Assembly (NCBI GenBank): GCA_025769875.1
Contig: JAGFNK010000046.1
Location: 119,659 to 183,658 of the forward strand
DNA: 64,000 bases
Origin: Russula earlei
Taxonomy: Eukaryota > Basidiomycota > Agaricomycetes > Russulales > Russulaceae
Direction: 5' to 3'
In this document: in pieces, positions 36,157-49,274 of the stretch
Position numbering within the stretch: the stretch's first letter is position 1
How the letters are laid out: every line of letters starts with the position of its first letter
Notes under the pieces: generated by a model
Told to the model about the DNA's origin: nothing
The model's database searches: none
Seen by the model: the letters and a program-made list of their open reading frames with translations, nothing else
Made by a program: the position numbers and the translations under genes

Positions 36157-37774
36157 ATGGAGGGCTCCTCTGAGAAACTGCGATACCCCCATGTTTCTGT
36201 ATCCTCTGTCAGCGTCCCGGCTCCAACCTCCTTCCCGGACATACATCATCGACCCTTTCAGACCGCGAGAGCTGTCACTCCTTCACCTGCTCCCTCAAGA
36301 GTGAACAGTGCCCGAACTTCCCCTCTCATCATCCCCGCGTCATTTCCCGCATTGCCTGGTCGCTCCGTCGCCCCGGACGCTCGCGTGTCCAGAGAAGATG
36401 CTACCGCACCCACAGTCTTTGGTTTACCGCTTAAATATGTTTCGTGAGTGCCACCCCTTGGCTAACGTCTAACATCCTCACGCGACTTTTCTTTCCCTAG
36501 CCTCGTCACGCTCGCCGTCCAGAATGCCGCACTTTCTATTGTTATGCACTATTCACGAGTCTCTACACCTCCTTCCCAATCATACTCGCCCGCGTCCGCT
36601 GTCCTTCTCAACGAGATCCTGAAGGGTTCAATATCTTTCGGTATTGCCCTTTGGAGACTGTCAAAGTCAGACGTGCGGAGACCGCTCGATCAGCTTCTCC
36701 GCGATACCTTCAGCCCTGACTGCTGGAAGCTCTCCATTCCTGCTGTCCTTTATGTCGTTCAAAACTCAGCTTCAGTTCGTCGCCATCAGCAACCTCCCCG
36801 TCGCGACCTTCCAGGTGACGTACCAGATGAAGATCCTTACCACCGCTGCCTTCTCCGTTCTGTTATTGCGGCGTCGTTTGACCTCAACAAAATGGGTCTC
36901 ACTATTCTTCCTCGCCGCTGGCGTGGCCATTGTTCAAATCCAGACCGGTGCCAGCACCCTTGCACCGCACAAACCAAACATGCCCGTCGGAAGCGCGCAT
37001 GAATCGGCACCGCTCTACACACACATCATGAGCCCGCTCAAAGGGTTCGGCGCCGTCACTGCCGCCTGCTTCACTTCAGGCCTCGCCGGAGTGTACTTTG
37101 AGATGGTGCTCAAGAACTCGAAAGCAGACCTATGGGTACGCAACGTCCAACTATCCCTGTTCTCGCTCGTTCCCGCACTTCTCCCGATACTGTATGGTCC
37201 CCCTGTGCCTAACTCCCGCGGCTTCATCACCGACTTGCTTAAAAATTTTGGCTGCTGGGCATGGGCGACAGTTGCGATTCAGGTCCTCGGTGGCCTGATT
37301 ACCGCAGTCGTGATCAAGTACTCGGACAACATCCTCAAAGGTTTTGCCACCAGTCTCTCTATCATTTTGTCTTTCCTTGCATCCGTGATCCTCTTCAACT
37401 TCCGTATCACCCCATCTTTCCTCATCGGCTCCTCAACGGTACTCGTCGCGACATGGCTATACAATCAACCGGCTGGCAAGGAGCCGACTCTCCTCGTGAA
37501 TGTTGTCAATACTGCAACGGGTACCAAAGTAAACTCTTGGCCCGGTTCCCCAGTCGAGTCCGATGCGCCGATCCTAGGTCAATTCCACAGCGAATCATCT
37601 TCTCCGGTGATGCTCTCGGAAGCCCTTGGTTCAGAGAAGCTTGACGCACACTTCCCTCCTATGATGGATACCCCACGGTACTTGAGCGCACCATATGGCT
37701 CACCGTTCCCCTCGCGAACGCCTTCGCCTTCCCCGCCAGCGACTGCACGACAGCCCCTCGAGCGGCGACGATAA
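36157..37774 (+). CDS. Golgi UDP-galactose transporter (SLC35A / nucleotide-sugar transporter family)
   Basis: This is a ten-helix nucleotide-sugar transporter importing UDP-galactose into the Golgi for glycosylation. The start at ATG 36157 gives MEGSSEKLRYPHVSVSSVSV; about 90 cytosolic residues precede the first helix. An intron joins LPLKYVS to LVTLAVQNAALSIVMHYSRV. Later family marks are AVLLNEILKGSISFGIA, ISNLPVATFQVTYQMKILTT, LRRRLTSTKWVSLFFLAAGV, GLAGVYFEMVLKNSKADLWV and the signature YSDNILKGFATSLSIILSFL. The C-terminal ~110 residues are cytosolic, Ser/Pro-rich and unconserved. Around 36764-36771 (LYVVQN to LQFVAIS) the frame shifts by one base with no room for an intron. This is either a sequence error or a real lesion. 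Confidence 0.9.
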
Positions 37775-38158
37775 CGTATGGTCAATGCGTTTTCGCTGCT
37801 GAGCAAGTTCGCCCTTGGCAATGGTTGGCTTAGCGTTCGAGGACATTGATACCCGTTTCGAAAGTCGCGCACACTATTACTTTTTGCGTACCTTGATGAG
37901 ACTATCATCCAACCTGCTAGACACTCACAGATCTCGCATAGTCCAAGTCCCAATTTTCTTACGGTAACACCGTCGTACCACTAAGTCGAGTTTGCGTAGA
38001 CATATTCCTAGAGCGTACTAAACTTTCTTCTTTGGACAATATAAATTTTTTGGATTCGTTGGACGTTGGCCTGTCGAGTTGGTCCGTGGGTGAGTGATGG
38101 GATGGGCCAAATATGGCCAGTCCACCTTGCATCATTTCCGTGACGTCGCGACGTTGCG
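37775..38158. other. Spacer between the transporter and MDM12
   Basis: These 384 bp should hold the transporter 3' end and the MDM12 promoter. No gene or strong repeat is visible. Confidence 0.45.
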
Positions 38159-38899
38159 ATGTCCATTGACCTCGACTGGAGCAAGCTCGACGCGTCATTC
38201 GCATCTTCGCTCATCGATGTCTTGAACAGACAGCTTCAAAGTCCCCCGCGACCGTCCTTCATAGGCCCCATCGAAATCACCTCGTTCGACTTTGGGTCCC
38301 AACCACCGGACATAGAGCTCGTCGACCTTCGCGACATATATCCCGACTTTCTCGAGGACGACGACGACGACGAAGACGAGGAGGACGAGCAAGGCGAACG
38401 CGGAAACCCCGACGCCGTAGAGAGGGATGTCCCCGCGCCCTTTTCGACCGCGGGCCAGGACAAAGGCCGCGGGGACCGACGACGAGACGACGAGGAGGAA
38501 GGAGAGGAAGAAGGAGAGGAAGCGTTCGAGTGGGTGTCGCGCAAGAGCGCGGGGCGCGGTCTGGCGCACGAACCGCCCCCGCTGCATTATCACCACCTGC
38601 CCCCGCACGTCCGCTACGCGCGGGGCCCGGCGTCGGACGTGTTCCACCTCGCGCGCCCGCCGTCTTTGGGCCCGTCCCCGATGTCGTCGTCTCCGTTGTC
38701 GTTGTCGCTCGGCTCGGCGCCGCCGGCGCCCGGAACGGGAGCGGGAACGGGACAGGGAACGGGAAGCGAGCGCCGGACGACGACGTCGTCGTCACTGCCA
38801 TCCGCTTCCGCCGTCCCGTCGTGGAGGTCGTCCCTCCCCGGCTCGCAACAGGTCCCATTCCGAGCGCTTGGGCCCGACGCGCCCCACACCCTGGCCCCC

Positions 38900-38931
<32 letters not shown>

Positions 38932-39642
38932 CCTCCTCCCTCGCCCCCCTCCTTTTCTCCACGTCCTGATCTCGCGGACGATGCAGCGAATCGCCCGCCG
39001 CCGCCGCCGCCGCCGCCACTGGCGTCAGCGCCACCCCCACGAGCGACGACGGCCGCGGCAGCAGCAGCAGCAGCCGCAAGGACCGCAACATCATCAACGG
39101 ACACGACGCAGGACGAGGACGAGGCCGTGGCGGCGGCGGCGGACGACGCGCGACCGAAGCTGCAATTGCACCTGCTCGTCTCGTGGCATTCCGACCTGCG
39201 CCTGACGCTGACGACGTCCCTGCGGATCAACTACCCGTCTCCGCTGTTCATGTCCCTCCCCATCAAGCTCTCCGTCACGGGACTCGTCTTCAACGGCGAG
39301 CTCGCCGTCGCGTACGAGGGCGGCCGGCGCGTCCACCTGTGCGTGCTCGACGACCTCGACCCTTACGGGCCCTCGGCCCGACGGTTCTCTGGCGGCGGCG
39401 GCGGCGGTTCTCAAGGAAGCACGCCGAGCGATCCCGAGGGGGACGGCGGGTACGCGAGCAAGCCGCTGCCCGTCGGCCTACGTCTTTTGCCGGAGATCTT
39501 CATCGAGAGCGAGCTTGGGCAGGCGGATAAGCACGTGTTGAAGAACGTCACCCTTGTGGAGAAGTTCATTCAAGACGTCATCCGAAAGACCGTCGAGGAG
39601 GAGCTTGTCTTTCCCAACTTTCATACACTGGTGCTCGCATAG
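38159..39642 (+). CDS. MDM12: Mdm12, ERMES complex SMP-domain lipid-transfer protein; frame changes midway
   Basis: Mdm12 is the cytosolic SMP-domain subunit of ERMES, which tethers ER to mitochondria and moves phospholipids. The N-terminus MSIDLDWSKLDASFASSLID, then PSFIGPIEITSFDFGSQPPD and IELVDLRDIYPDFLEDD, is diagnostic. The C-terminal half, ARPKLQLHLLVSWHSDLRLT, PLFMSLPIKLSVTGLVFNGE, RRVHLCVLDDLDPYGP and KFIQDVIRKTVEEELVFPNF, is equally clear but lies in another frame. The switch falls in the disordered middle (about 38850-39110), made of GC-rich simple repeats. I found no intron that restores the frame, so a repeat-length error or an unseen intron are both possible. The acidic run (DDDDDEDEEDE) and the long low-complexity insert make it larger than yeast Mdm12. 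Confidence 0.88.
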
Positions 39643-39778
39643 TGGCGGTCGCCCTCCACATCCGTGTCTTCCTCACGGATTGCCCGGCTTGCTCGGTCCC
39701 CAGCTACTCGCCCTCGACTCCAGCTTGTATTGGCTGTTGCAGCGACGTACAGTATGGTTGTAATATACGGATACAGTT

Positions 39779-41944
<2,166 letters not shown>

Positions 41945-42086
41945 TGATAACCCTCACGATATCCGCCTCCGCGGAGGTTGGCAGAAAGGGTCGGCTGATG
42001 AGAGTGACATACCTTATGCGGTTCCATCGTCTTGACGTCCATCCCCATCCACTGGCACTGCCGTCCATCCCGCCCGTTTCATAACC

Positions 42087-44409
42087 ATGCCCCCACCGAC
42101 AGCCTCCGACGCATGGCTCAATTCGCGACATTTTGGAATCGTAGTCGACGCGGGTTCATCCGGTTCTCGCCTTCAAATATACAGTTGGAAGGATGCCCGT
42201 GCTGTAAGGAGCGCACTCGGTCCTGAAGCAAGCCACACGCTCCCTAGAGTGGACAAAGGGACACGGAAGGACCAAGATTGGGTAATTAAAGTAGAGCCCG
42301 GTGCGTAGCTGGGGCGATACTGCGTTCTTCAACGCTTGACGTATCGGGTTTCTCGCAGGTCTCTCGTCCTTCGCCGAAAATCCTGACGATATCCCCCCAT
42401 ATCTCGCCCCTTTACTCAAGCATGCTCAGGCCCACATCCCTCCGTCACTTCACTCCGAAACGCCCCTTTTTCTACTGGCAACCGCTGGCATGCGTCTGTT
42501 ATCTTCTGAACACCAGGCCGCTATCCTTCAGTCCACCTGCCAGTTTCTCAAATCCCACTCAGTCTTTCGCATAGATGATCCCTCTCCTATAGGGCCGTGT
42601 GGTTCCAGCGTGCGAATCATCTCTGGCGAAGAGGAGGGTTTGTTTGGCTGGATATCGGTCAACTATCTCTTGGACGGGTTTGGTTCGTCGAGTTCAAACC
42701 GTTCCACTTACGGCTTCTTGGACATGGGTGGCGCGTCGACTCAGATAGCATTCGAACCAAGTTTAGAAAGACAAGAGAAGACACAGAACCTGATGGATGT
42801 ACGGCTGCGTTTTATGGGTGGGAATGAGATTAGCCACAAGATTTTTGTGACTACTTGGCTCGGCTATGGAACGAACCAGGCTAGGGAGCGATATGTTGGC
42901 CAAGCTATCAAACAACACGAGCACTCACGCCCCTCGATCGAAGACCCCTCTCCTTCTGCTGATGTCGTTGAAGACCCTTGTTTACCCAGCGGCCTTGCCC
43001 TTGCAGAGTCGCCTGTCTTCGCGGAGCCCTCGTCATCACACGAACGGAAAACACACACCATGCTTGGGACGGGGTCTCTCGAACGCTGTTTACAAAAAAC
43101 GTTACCACTTCTCAACAGGACGGCGCCGTGTCCTGATCCCCCTTGTCTATTCAACGGTGTTTCCGTTCCTCCCATAGATTTCTCTGTCTCCCGCTTTATT
43201 GGCATATCGGAGTACTGGTATTCGTCGGAGCACGTGTTTGGCCTGGGTGGACCGTACGATTTCGTGCAGTATGAACGTGCAGCCCAGGAATTTTGCGGAA
43301 GGCCTTGGCAGGAAACCCTTCGCATGCATGAGGACGCGAAAAACGGCGCAGGCGAAGGTGGTAAAGTCGTAGGACCGGATAAGTGGGTCGACAGGGTGGA
43401 GGTTTCGCGGTTGCAGATGCAGTGTTTTAAGGCCGCGTGGATCATCAATGTCCTGCATGAAGGTTTCCGTATGCCGAGAATTGTGGATCCTGGTGGGAAT
43501 GTCACGACCAAGGCGGATGAGGTGAAGATCCACGCAGAGAAGAAGGGTTTATGGCAGCCTTGGTTCCAGTCTATGGAATCTGTGGGGGACATGGACATTA
43601 GCTGGACATTAGGGAAGATGGTTCTCGAGGCGAGCAAGGAAGTCCCGCCTATGGTCAAGGACACCAGGCCACTCCCGGACCCTCACGCGGCCGTCTCAGA
43701 GGCCGACTATTCGCCAACACAAGTAATCCGTCCGCTATTTCCTTTTGGTCTCGATGCCATTGATGATCAGATCTCTTCCCACCTACCCCCATCACTGACT
43801 CGTCACTCGCTTGGATTTCCCCTGGCCGGCGTGCTCTCTTACCTCTTCATGGTTCTCCTCGCTTCCTTCTTTGCCTACCGACTCCGGCGGTACATCCGGA
43901 TCTGCCTTCGCCGTCTCACACCGTTTTCTTCCAAGCGCGACAGGGACCTCGCCGAACTGTCTATGGAACAAGGTGGTAACTCGCATGATGATGGTCCCAT
44001 CTCATCGCCTTATTCTCCGAGAGCGCCATCCCCTTCCTCGCGATGGCAGAGATTTTTACGCCCCTTTGCGTCCATGTGGCGTCGCCACCGTCCACGGCAG
44101 CACGTAGGTCAAATATACAGATTGCTGCCACGACAAGCCCCTCCCCCTCTCAGCCGTCCTTCACCCATCCGACAATCTACTACGTCCTCTCTCACGCAGC
44201 CATTAGATGCGTCAACGACGACGTCCGCGTCCTCGTCGCCCACGCTGGGGGGATACGACGACCACGCATTCTTCAAGAACTTTGACGGCGGGGAGGCCTC
44301 ATCTGTGTCCTTGTATTCGAGGTCAAGGAATTCGTCGACCATCAACTTATCCGTCTTGATCCCTCGCCAGTCGGTCTCACGGACAAATAGCGCTTATCCC
44401 TCACACTGA
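42087..44409 (+). CDS. YND1: Golgi apyrase of the GDA1/CD39 family (Ynd1-like)
   Basis: This is a membrane nucleoside di/triphosphatase that hydrolyses nucleotides in the Golgi lumen to support glycosylation. The start is ATG 42087 and one intron lies near 42302-42359. The apyrase conserved regions are all present: ACR1 VVDAGSSGSRLQIYSW, ACR2 LFLLATAGMRLL, ACR3 SGEEEGLFGWISVNYLL and ACR4 FLDMGGASTQIAFEP. Conserved cysteines follow in RCLQK, PCPDPPCLF and EFCGRPWQ. A single hydrophobic helix (GVLSYLFMVLLASFFAYRL, about residue 510) lies near the C-terminus, followed by Arg-rich residues and a ~180-residue Ser-rich tail, as in Ynd1 rather than soluble Gda1. No N-terminal signal peptide is obvious, which also fits Ynd1. 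Confidence 0.93.
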
Positions 44410-45522
44410 GGACATTCGTTTTGCCTCAGAGAGACGGTTCTGATCTGGATTATAATTTTCTGATCGCCTTTTTTTTTTTTTTTTTTTTTTTTTGTGTCCA
44501 CCCTTGGTCTGTACCCCATTCCCACTCGTTACGTTCTCACGTCCGACACTCGCAACCTGGACCTTACCTGATTTGTGACGATCATGGATATTCGAATACC
44601 CAATCATAAGACTTACTGTATTCTTCACGCTACATTTGTAGGGTAGTTAGTCGCGGACCTCATCCCACCGTTCTTCACGCCGAGTTTAAACGTCCCAAAC
44701 GCTTGACTTTTGTACCAGCACCTAGCCAAGATCATTGAGTTCGAGCAGACCGTGTGCCGCGCTGCCCATCAACCGTTTATTATTCTTTCATCCAAACGAC
44801 TTGACCCGAGCATGTTCTCGCGTTTTACGAACCAAGATACTTGGCTCACCTCAACTTGGTCCCGATCTGTGTTTTTTACAAAGACAAACACAAGAACGCG
44901 CGCCCAGCAGCGGCGGCGAATGATCTGATCCACGATTCGTGATTTAATTAGACACAGCCACTTGTTTTTTGACGGTCACTGGGAGGGCGCTACAGCACGA
45001 CGAACTGAACGAACCACAATATAGATGTCGGCCTGCTTGCAGACAACCTTGTGCGTCCCCTCCCCTCCCCTCCCCATTTGAGATAGACGAGGAACAGTCC
45101 CGCGAAGCAAGAGTAGCCGAGCCAACTACATGGCCGTGCTCCCGAAACCTGGCGAGGGAATGATATAACCCGGGGGGGGGGGGGGGGAGGGGGACCTTCC
45201 ATGATGACGAACTGACAGGTGGCCTCGATATATGCCACTATACCCAAATGTGGCACACGTGTCCGAAAAAGACCTTCAGGTTGCCTCGGAGAGGGAGAGA
45301 TCGGTTTCTTTCTTAGCTCGCACCCCGTGCACGTCGCTTTGATACGGGGAAGGTGCCGTGAGATCAATAAACTGATAGGGACAGCCGATCCCACATTCCT
45401 AATGGGGAGAAGAAGAGCTGGCTCATTATTATGGAACAGACTAGGCCGTACAAGAGGTCACGTACAGGGCGCGCCCGAGTTCCGTGCTCCTTGCCACAGC
45501 AACAAACTGATGAACCAGCTGA
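44410..45522. other. Spacer with long homopolymers
   Basis: No gene is supported. The region contains a 25-base T run (44469-44493) and a 16-base G run (45172-45187). Such runs are likely to be unreliable in length. Both flanking genes end here (convergent). Confidence 0.5.
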
Positions 45523-47921
45523 TCAACGGACATGAGATCGGTTTCGACTTCGCAGGGTCCTGCCACTCGACGACACATTGTCTGTCGTGTGCTCTGGATT
45601 GCAAGGCGGTTCTGGGTCACATGTTCTAGTCTTCACCCTCCTCATTCGAAAGATCTCCTCCGCCCATGCCCTCTCCTCGGATTTTTCTAGACCCCTCAAA
45701 CGAAGTCGCTCTTCATCATCGCGTGACAGTAATTCCACCGATCGTCGCTCTCCCGATCGCCACAACAGCAGTTGAACAGTGGCCTCGTGGAAAAGCACGA
45801 GGAGGCAGTACTAGTGACCGGTGTGTGAGGTTGGAAGCAGTGCGGTGGAAGGAAGACTGATTGACCTGCAACTTGTCGCCCTCAGAGAGCGCTTCGTAGC
45901 TGGGAGATCCTATTTGCCGAATATATTCGGATGGAGCGATCTTACGGATCGATGGAAGGTGTTGAGTACGAGCGCCAATCCGACTTTAATCAACATCACC
46001 AACTCACGCTAGCCCGTAGCGATGGCGGATATGGTTGCGGTGATGGAGATGTCTTGCGCTCCGAAATCTGTTATCAGTTCAGTGAGTGCGCCCCAGACGA
46101 GTGACCAGAACTTACACCATTTGGCGATGTCGAGGTACCGGGTTGACGCTCATCTTCGAACTGAATATTTATCCTGGAAGACTTGTACGAACGGTCAGGA
46201 GGTTTATCAATCTACCGTTGCGGTCGGCTTACCGCCCCACTTTCTGGCTCCAAGTCGCCTAGTCCAGGTGGGCTTGGGGGGAGACTCACTTGCCGTAAGG
46301 GGATGGGACCCAACACCCACCGTTGGAGCACCTTTCCCAAACGAGAAACTTCACGGGCGGTCAGATCTCCCTTGCCCGTAGCCGATCTCCGCAAGCTGTG
46401 GCGTGAGGGCCCGCCTTGCATGAAGGCCAGGTGTTGCTCCCTCGCGGGAGGATAATCCTCGTCCAAAATGGCTTTGATTACAGGCTTGGTGTATGCAAAT
46501 TGATCTTGAATGGACAACTCGCGAAAATCCTTCGGAAGAGGTGGAGGCATCCGAGTCGCGGGCTCGTCAGCAGCGCCTGCCTTATCTGGATCGTATTCAT
46601 CATCCGAATCGACCTCCGATCCCTCGTCATCGTCATCGTCATCGTCATCGTTGACATAGCGCCCCAACTGACCGGACCGTTAACGACGCCAGCTGAGATC
46701 GGATTATGCACTCACTTTACACGAGTAGAATTCTGGCTCGTCCGACGTGTAGAACATATCTCTCGAAACGATACCGAATGAACCGTCCTTGAACCGCACC
46801 CCATACTTTGGAGGTATCGAGGGAGTTTTGGGGGGGATATATTGCTCCACCCTCGCTGCCCAATACTCGGTCCTTCCTCTCTTGTACAGTGAGAAGACTA
46901 GTTCCCCGGGTACCTCCAGTAAGGGGTCACTTGCAGGGGGGGACCATCGTCCTATAGCCCTTGCCTCCTCGCTGAAAGCGTTAGACGTCAATCCATAAGA
47001 CTTTTGCGGAGTATTCGTTGACGCCCTTGGCTTGCTTGACGAGCTCTCCGCCCTGTCTTCCCTTATCATGCACCTGTACGACGACAGATTGGAAGGTAAG
47101 CCGTCATTCAGAAGGGCATCCGCCTCGTGCGCAAGGTTCACGGCAGAGCGCCAAGCTTCTTCCAATGCCGTCTTCGAACGCTTCGAGAAAGACCCGTGAT
47201 CGGGAGGATCGGTTCCTGTGCACCTGAACGTGGCGGAAGTAAAGCGTATGACGTCCTGGCCTGGAAGCTTGAAGGGAAGGATTTGAGAGGGAGAGGATGC
47301 CTCCAGTCGGAAGGTCCTCGGCGCAACGGGCGAGATCTCCCCATAGGGAGAGACGGTGAGAGGTCCGGCGGTCAAGCATCCCTCGGTGACCTGCAATGAA
47401 AAGGTCGTCGTCAGGTCGCCTGTATAAAAAAATAAAAATAAAAAGGGGGGGGGGGGGGGAACGTTCGAGTTTCGGTGCAACGTACGCATGCGGGCCACCA
47501 AAAAGTACTTGAGCTGCTCCCACCACCGTGACGCTCGCTCGGCGCGAGCTTGCCAGATCTGACCACCCGAACCCACACCAAAGGACCAGGATCCGCATCC
47601 GCGCTCTGCGGGGTATCCACGCGAAGGAGAGCCAGACGCGGATCCGAAGACCCTTTTCGACCAGCGGCGGAGTCATGGCGGGCTGACGGCACCGGTGGGG
47701 AGGACTCGGGAGCCGGGTGCCACGATTTGTTGTCTATAAATAATAAAAATTGGCGGAACATGATCCTTTCAATCTTATTGGGGCTAATGGATCACAGTCG
47801 CGGACCGACCATCGATTCCATCAACAGTACTAATGCTTGAGGTGCTGCCGGTGGATGGTGGCGAGAACGCCACTGCGACACCCGTTTCGTCCCCTGGACC
47901 CGCACGTCGTGATGTCAGCAT
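45523..47921 (-). CDS. Unrecognised nuclear-looking protein with PWWP/Tudor-like segments
   Basis: I do not recognise a named family. Start ATG 47921 gives MLTSRRAGPGDETGVAVAFS and splices (donor after GID, acceptor TTTATAG) to DNKSWHPAPESSPPV. Next are PGPLVWVRVV and STFWWPACV, resembling a PWWP fold. After an intron carrying a 15-base G/C run comes LTTTFSLQVTEGCLTAGPLT. A second compact segment, KYGVRFKDGSFGIVSRDMFY, looks Tudor-like. After an acidic run of eight Asp is the helical LPKDFRELSIQDQFAYTKPV and LTAREVSRLGKVLQRWVLG. The exons below 46.2 kb are uncertain; the last open piece (RDDEERLRLRGLEKSEERAW, ending RTLRSRNRSHVR) is charged and basic. The layout suggests a chromatin reader. 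That is inference from fold-like motifs only. Confidence 0.6.
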
Positions 47922-49274
47922 GGTGAGGAATGCCAGTAACCTGAGCTGACGGTTCCGCCCGAGAGCGTCGACGAGAGGGTACCGCAACGACTTTGAAGGC
48001 GTGGATTCAGGGACGGCGCGACTAGGTACGCTGTCAGTTAAGTGGGCGTACGGCGAACTTTGTTTCCGGGGATATAATTAGCGCCAGAGCCAGTAGGCGC
48101 CTACACTTGGCCCTTACCCTCTCCTTTTTTTTTCTACTCATACAGCAGCATCAACGACAAACGACATGCTATGTTATGGGACACAGACAGTTAGGCGCGC
48201 CGCCTTTGACTCGGATCAGGGTGTCAATTCAGCTTCTCCCAACGCGGCGGGGCCAATTACAAGTTCGGTTTGATGAACCAGGGTTGATGAACGGGTCATC
48301 ACAAGTGCCCCCTCCCCCCCCCCCACTTCCCCATGGCCGCTCTTTGGCCCCTCCCCCTTCCGGAATTCTCCGCGCACAGCGGCCACAAAGACGGGTGAGG
48401 TGAGCCTCCGACGCGACGAATGTGTGGACGAGGGCCTCGAACGGTTCAGGGTAGACCAACCAAGACTGTACGCGACGAGATTGCGCCCGTCTCTTGCTTC
48501 TGCGCGTTACAGTAAACAGCCACTGCCTCGATGCATCATGGCCCTTTGCGACCCACGAGAGCCACTTCGATGCTCCGTTACTTCATCTCACACCGAATGG
48601 TGCCTATGAACGAAAGATGGAGGGAGGAGAGAACTTGAATGCTCTCGACCTTGGAGCCTTGGACGTGAGGCGCCGGGCACGTCCATTTTTTGTAGGTAAT
48701 GGGTTCTTTACGCCCTTCGGACCCTCTTCCGCCGTCACGAACTGAAGGGCAGTTTGACCAAAAGTGCATTAAAAGAGTGCGTTGATGCCTTGAGCGCTCC
48801 GCTCTGATCTATCTAGGAAGATCGTCGATGTTGTAATAAAAACAAATAGACGGTAAAAATAGGTAGACGGTCTTGGAATTCCGATCAAATTTGAGAGAAA
48901 ACTCGAGAACTATATCCCATATGAAAAGGTACAGAAGATAGTCACGTAAATGCATGACACGCCAATGGGCTGCTGCCTTGCGTGTAATAGGATGAGGCCG
49001 TTCCATCAGACAGTCGGGGATGTTGTTTTGTGACTTTGCTGGACGCCAGGCTGTCGGACGGTCTGACTGGCTCGGACGATGATCGAACCGCGCTGCATCC
49101 GACTCGTCGCTGTATCAACGGGCACGAATATGCTGCTCCCAGAGTGAATTACAAAGCAATCATACATCAGATGTGGTACAGAGCAAGTACGAGCAAAGTG
49201 TAATCAACAACCCAGAGTTCCGATCCATAAAGAGGCGTAAACATACGTTTGCCAAGAATGCGTGGGGTGGTTCC
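47922..49274. other. Spacer between two minus-strand genes
   Basis: No gene is supported in these 1.35 kb. It includes the promoter of the PWWP-like gene, a C-rich run near 48308-48324 and the 3' end of the Zn2Cys6 regulator. Short open frames on both strands have no family motifs. Confidence 0.45.

Noticed and set aside
38277..39230. 317-codon open frame opposite MDM12
   Set aside because: It is the mirror of Asp/Glu-, Ala- and Pro-rich repeats in MDM12; runs of Ala, Gly and Ser arise from CCG/CAG/GAC repeats read in reverse.
42864..43664. 266-codon open frame opposite the apyrase
   Set aside because: It lies fully antisense to a strongly conserved gene and has no motifs of its own.
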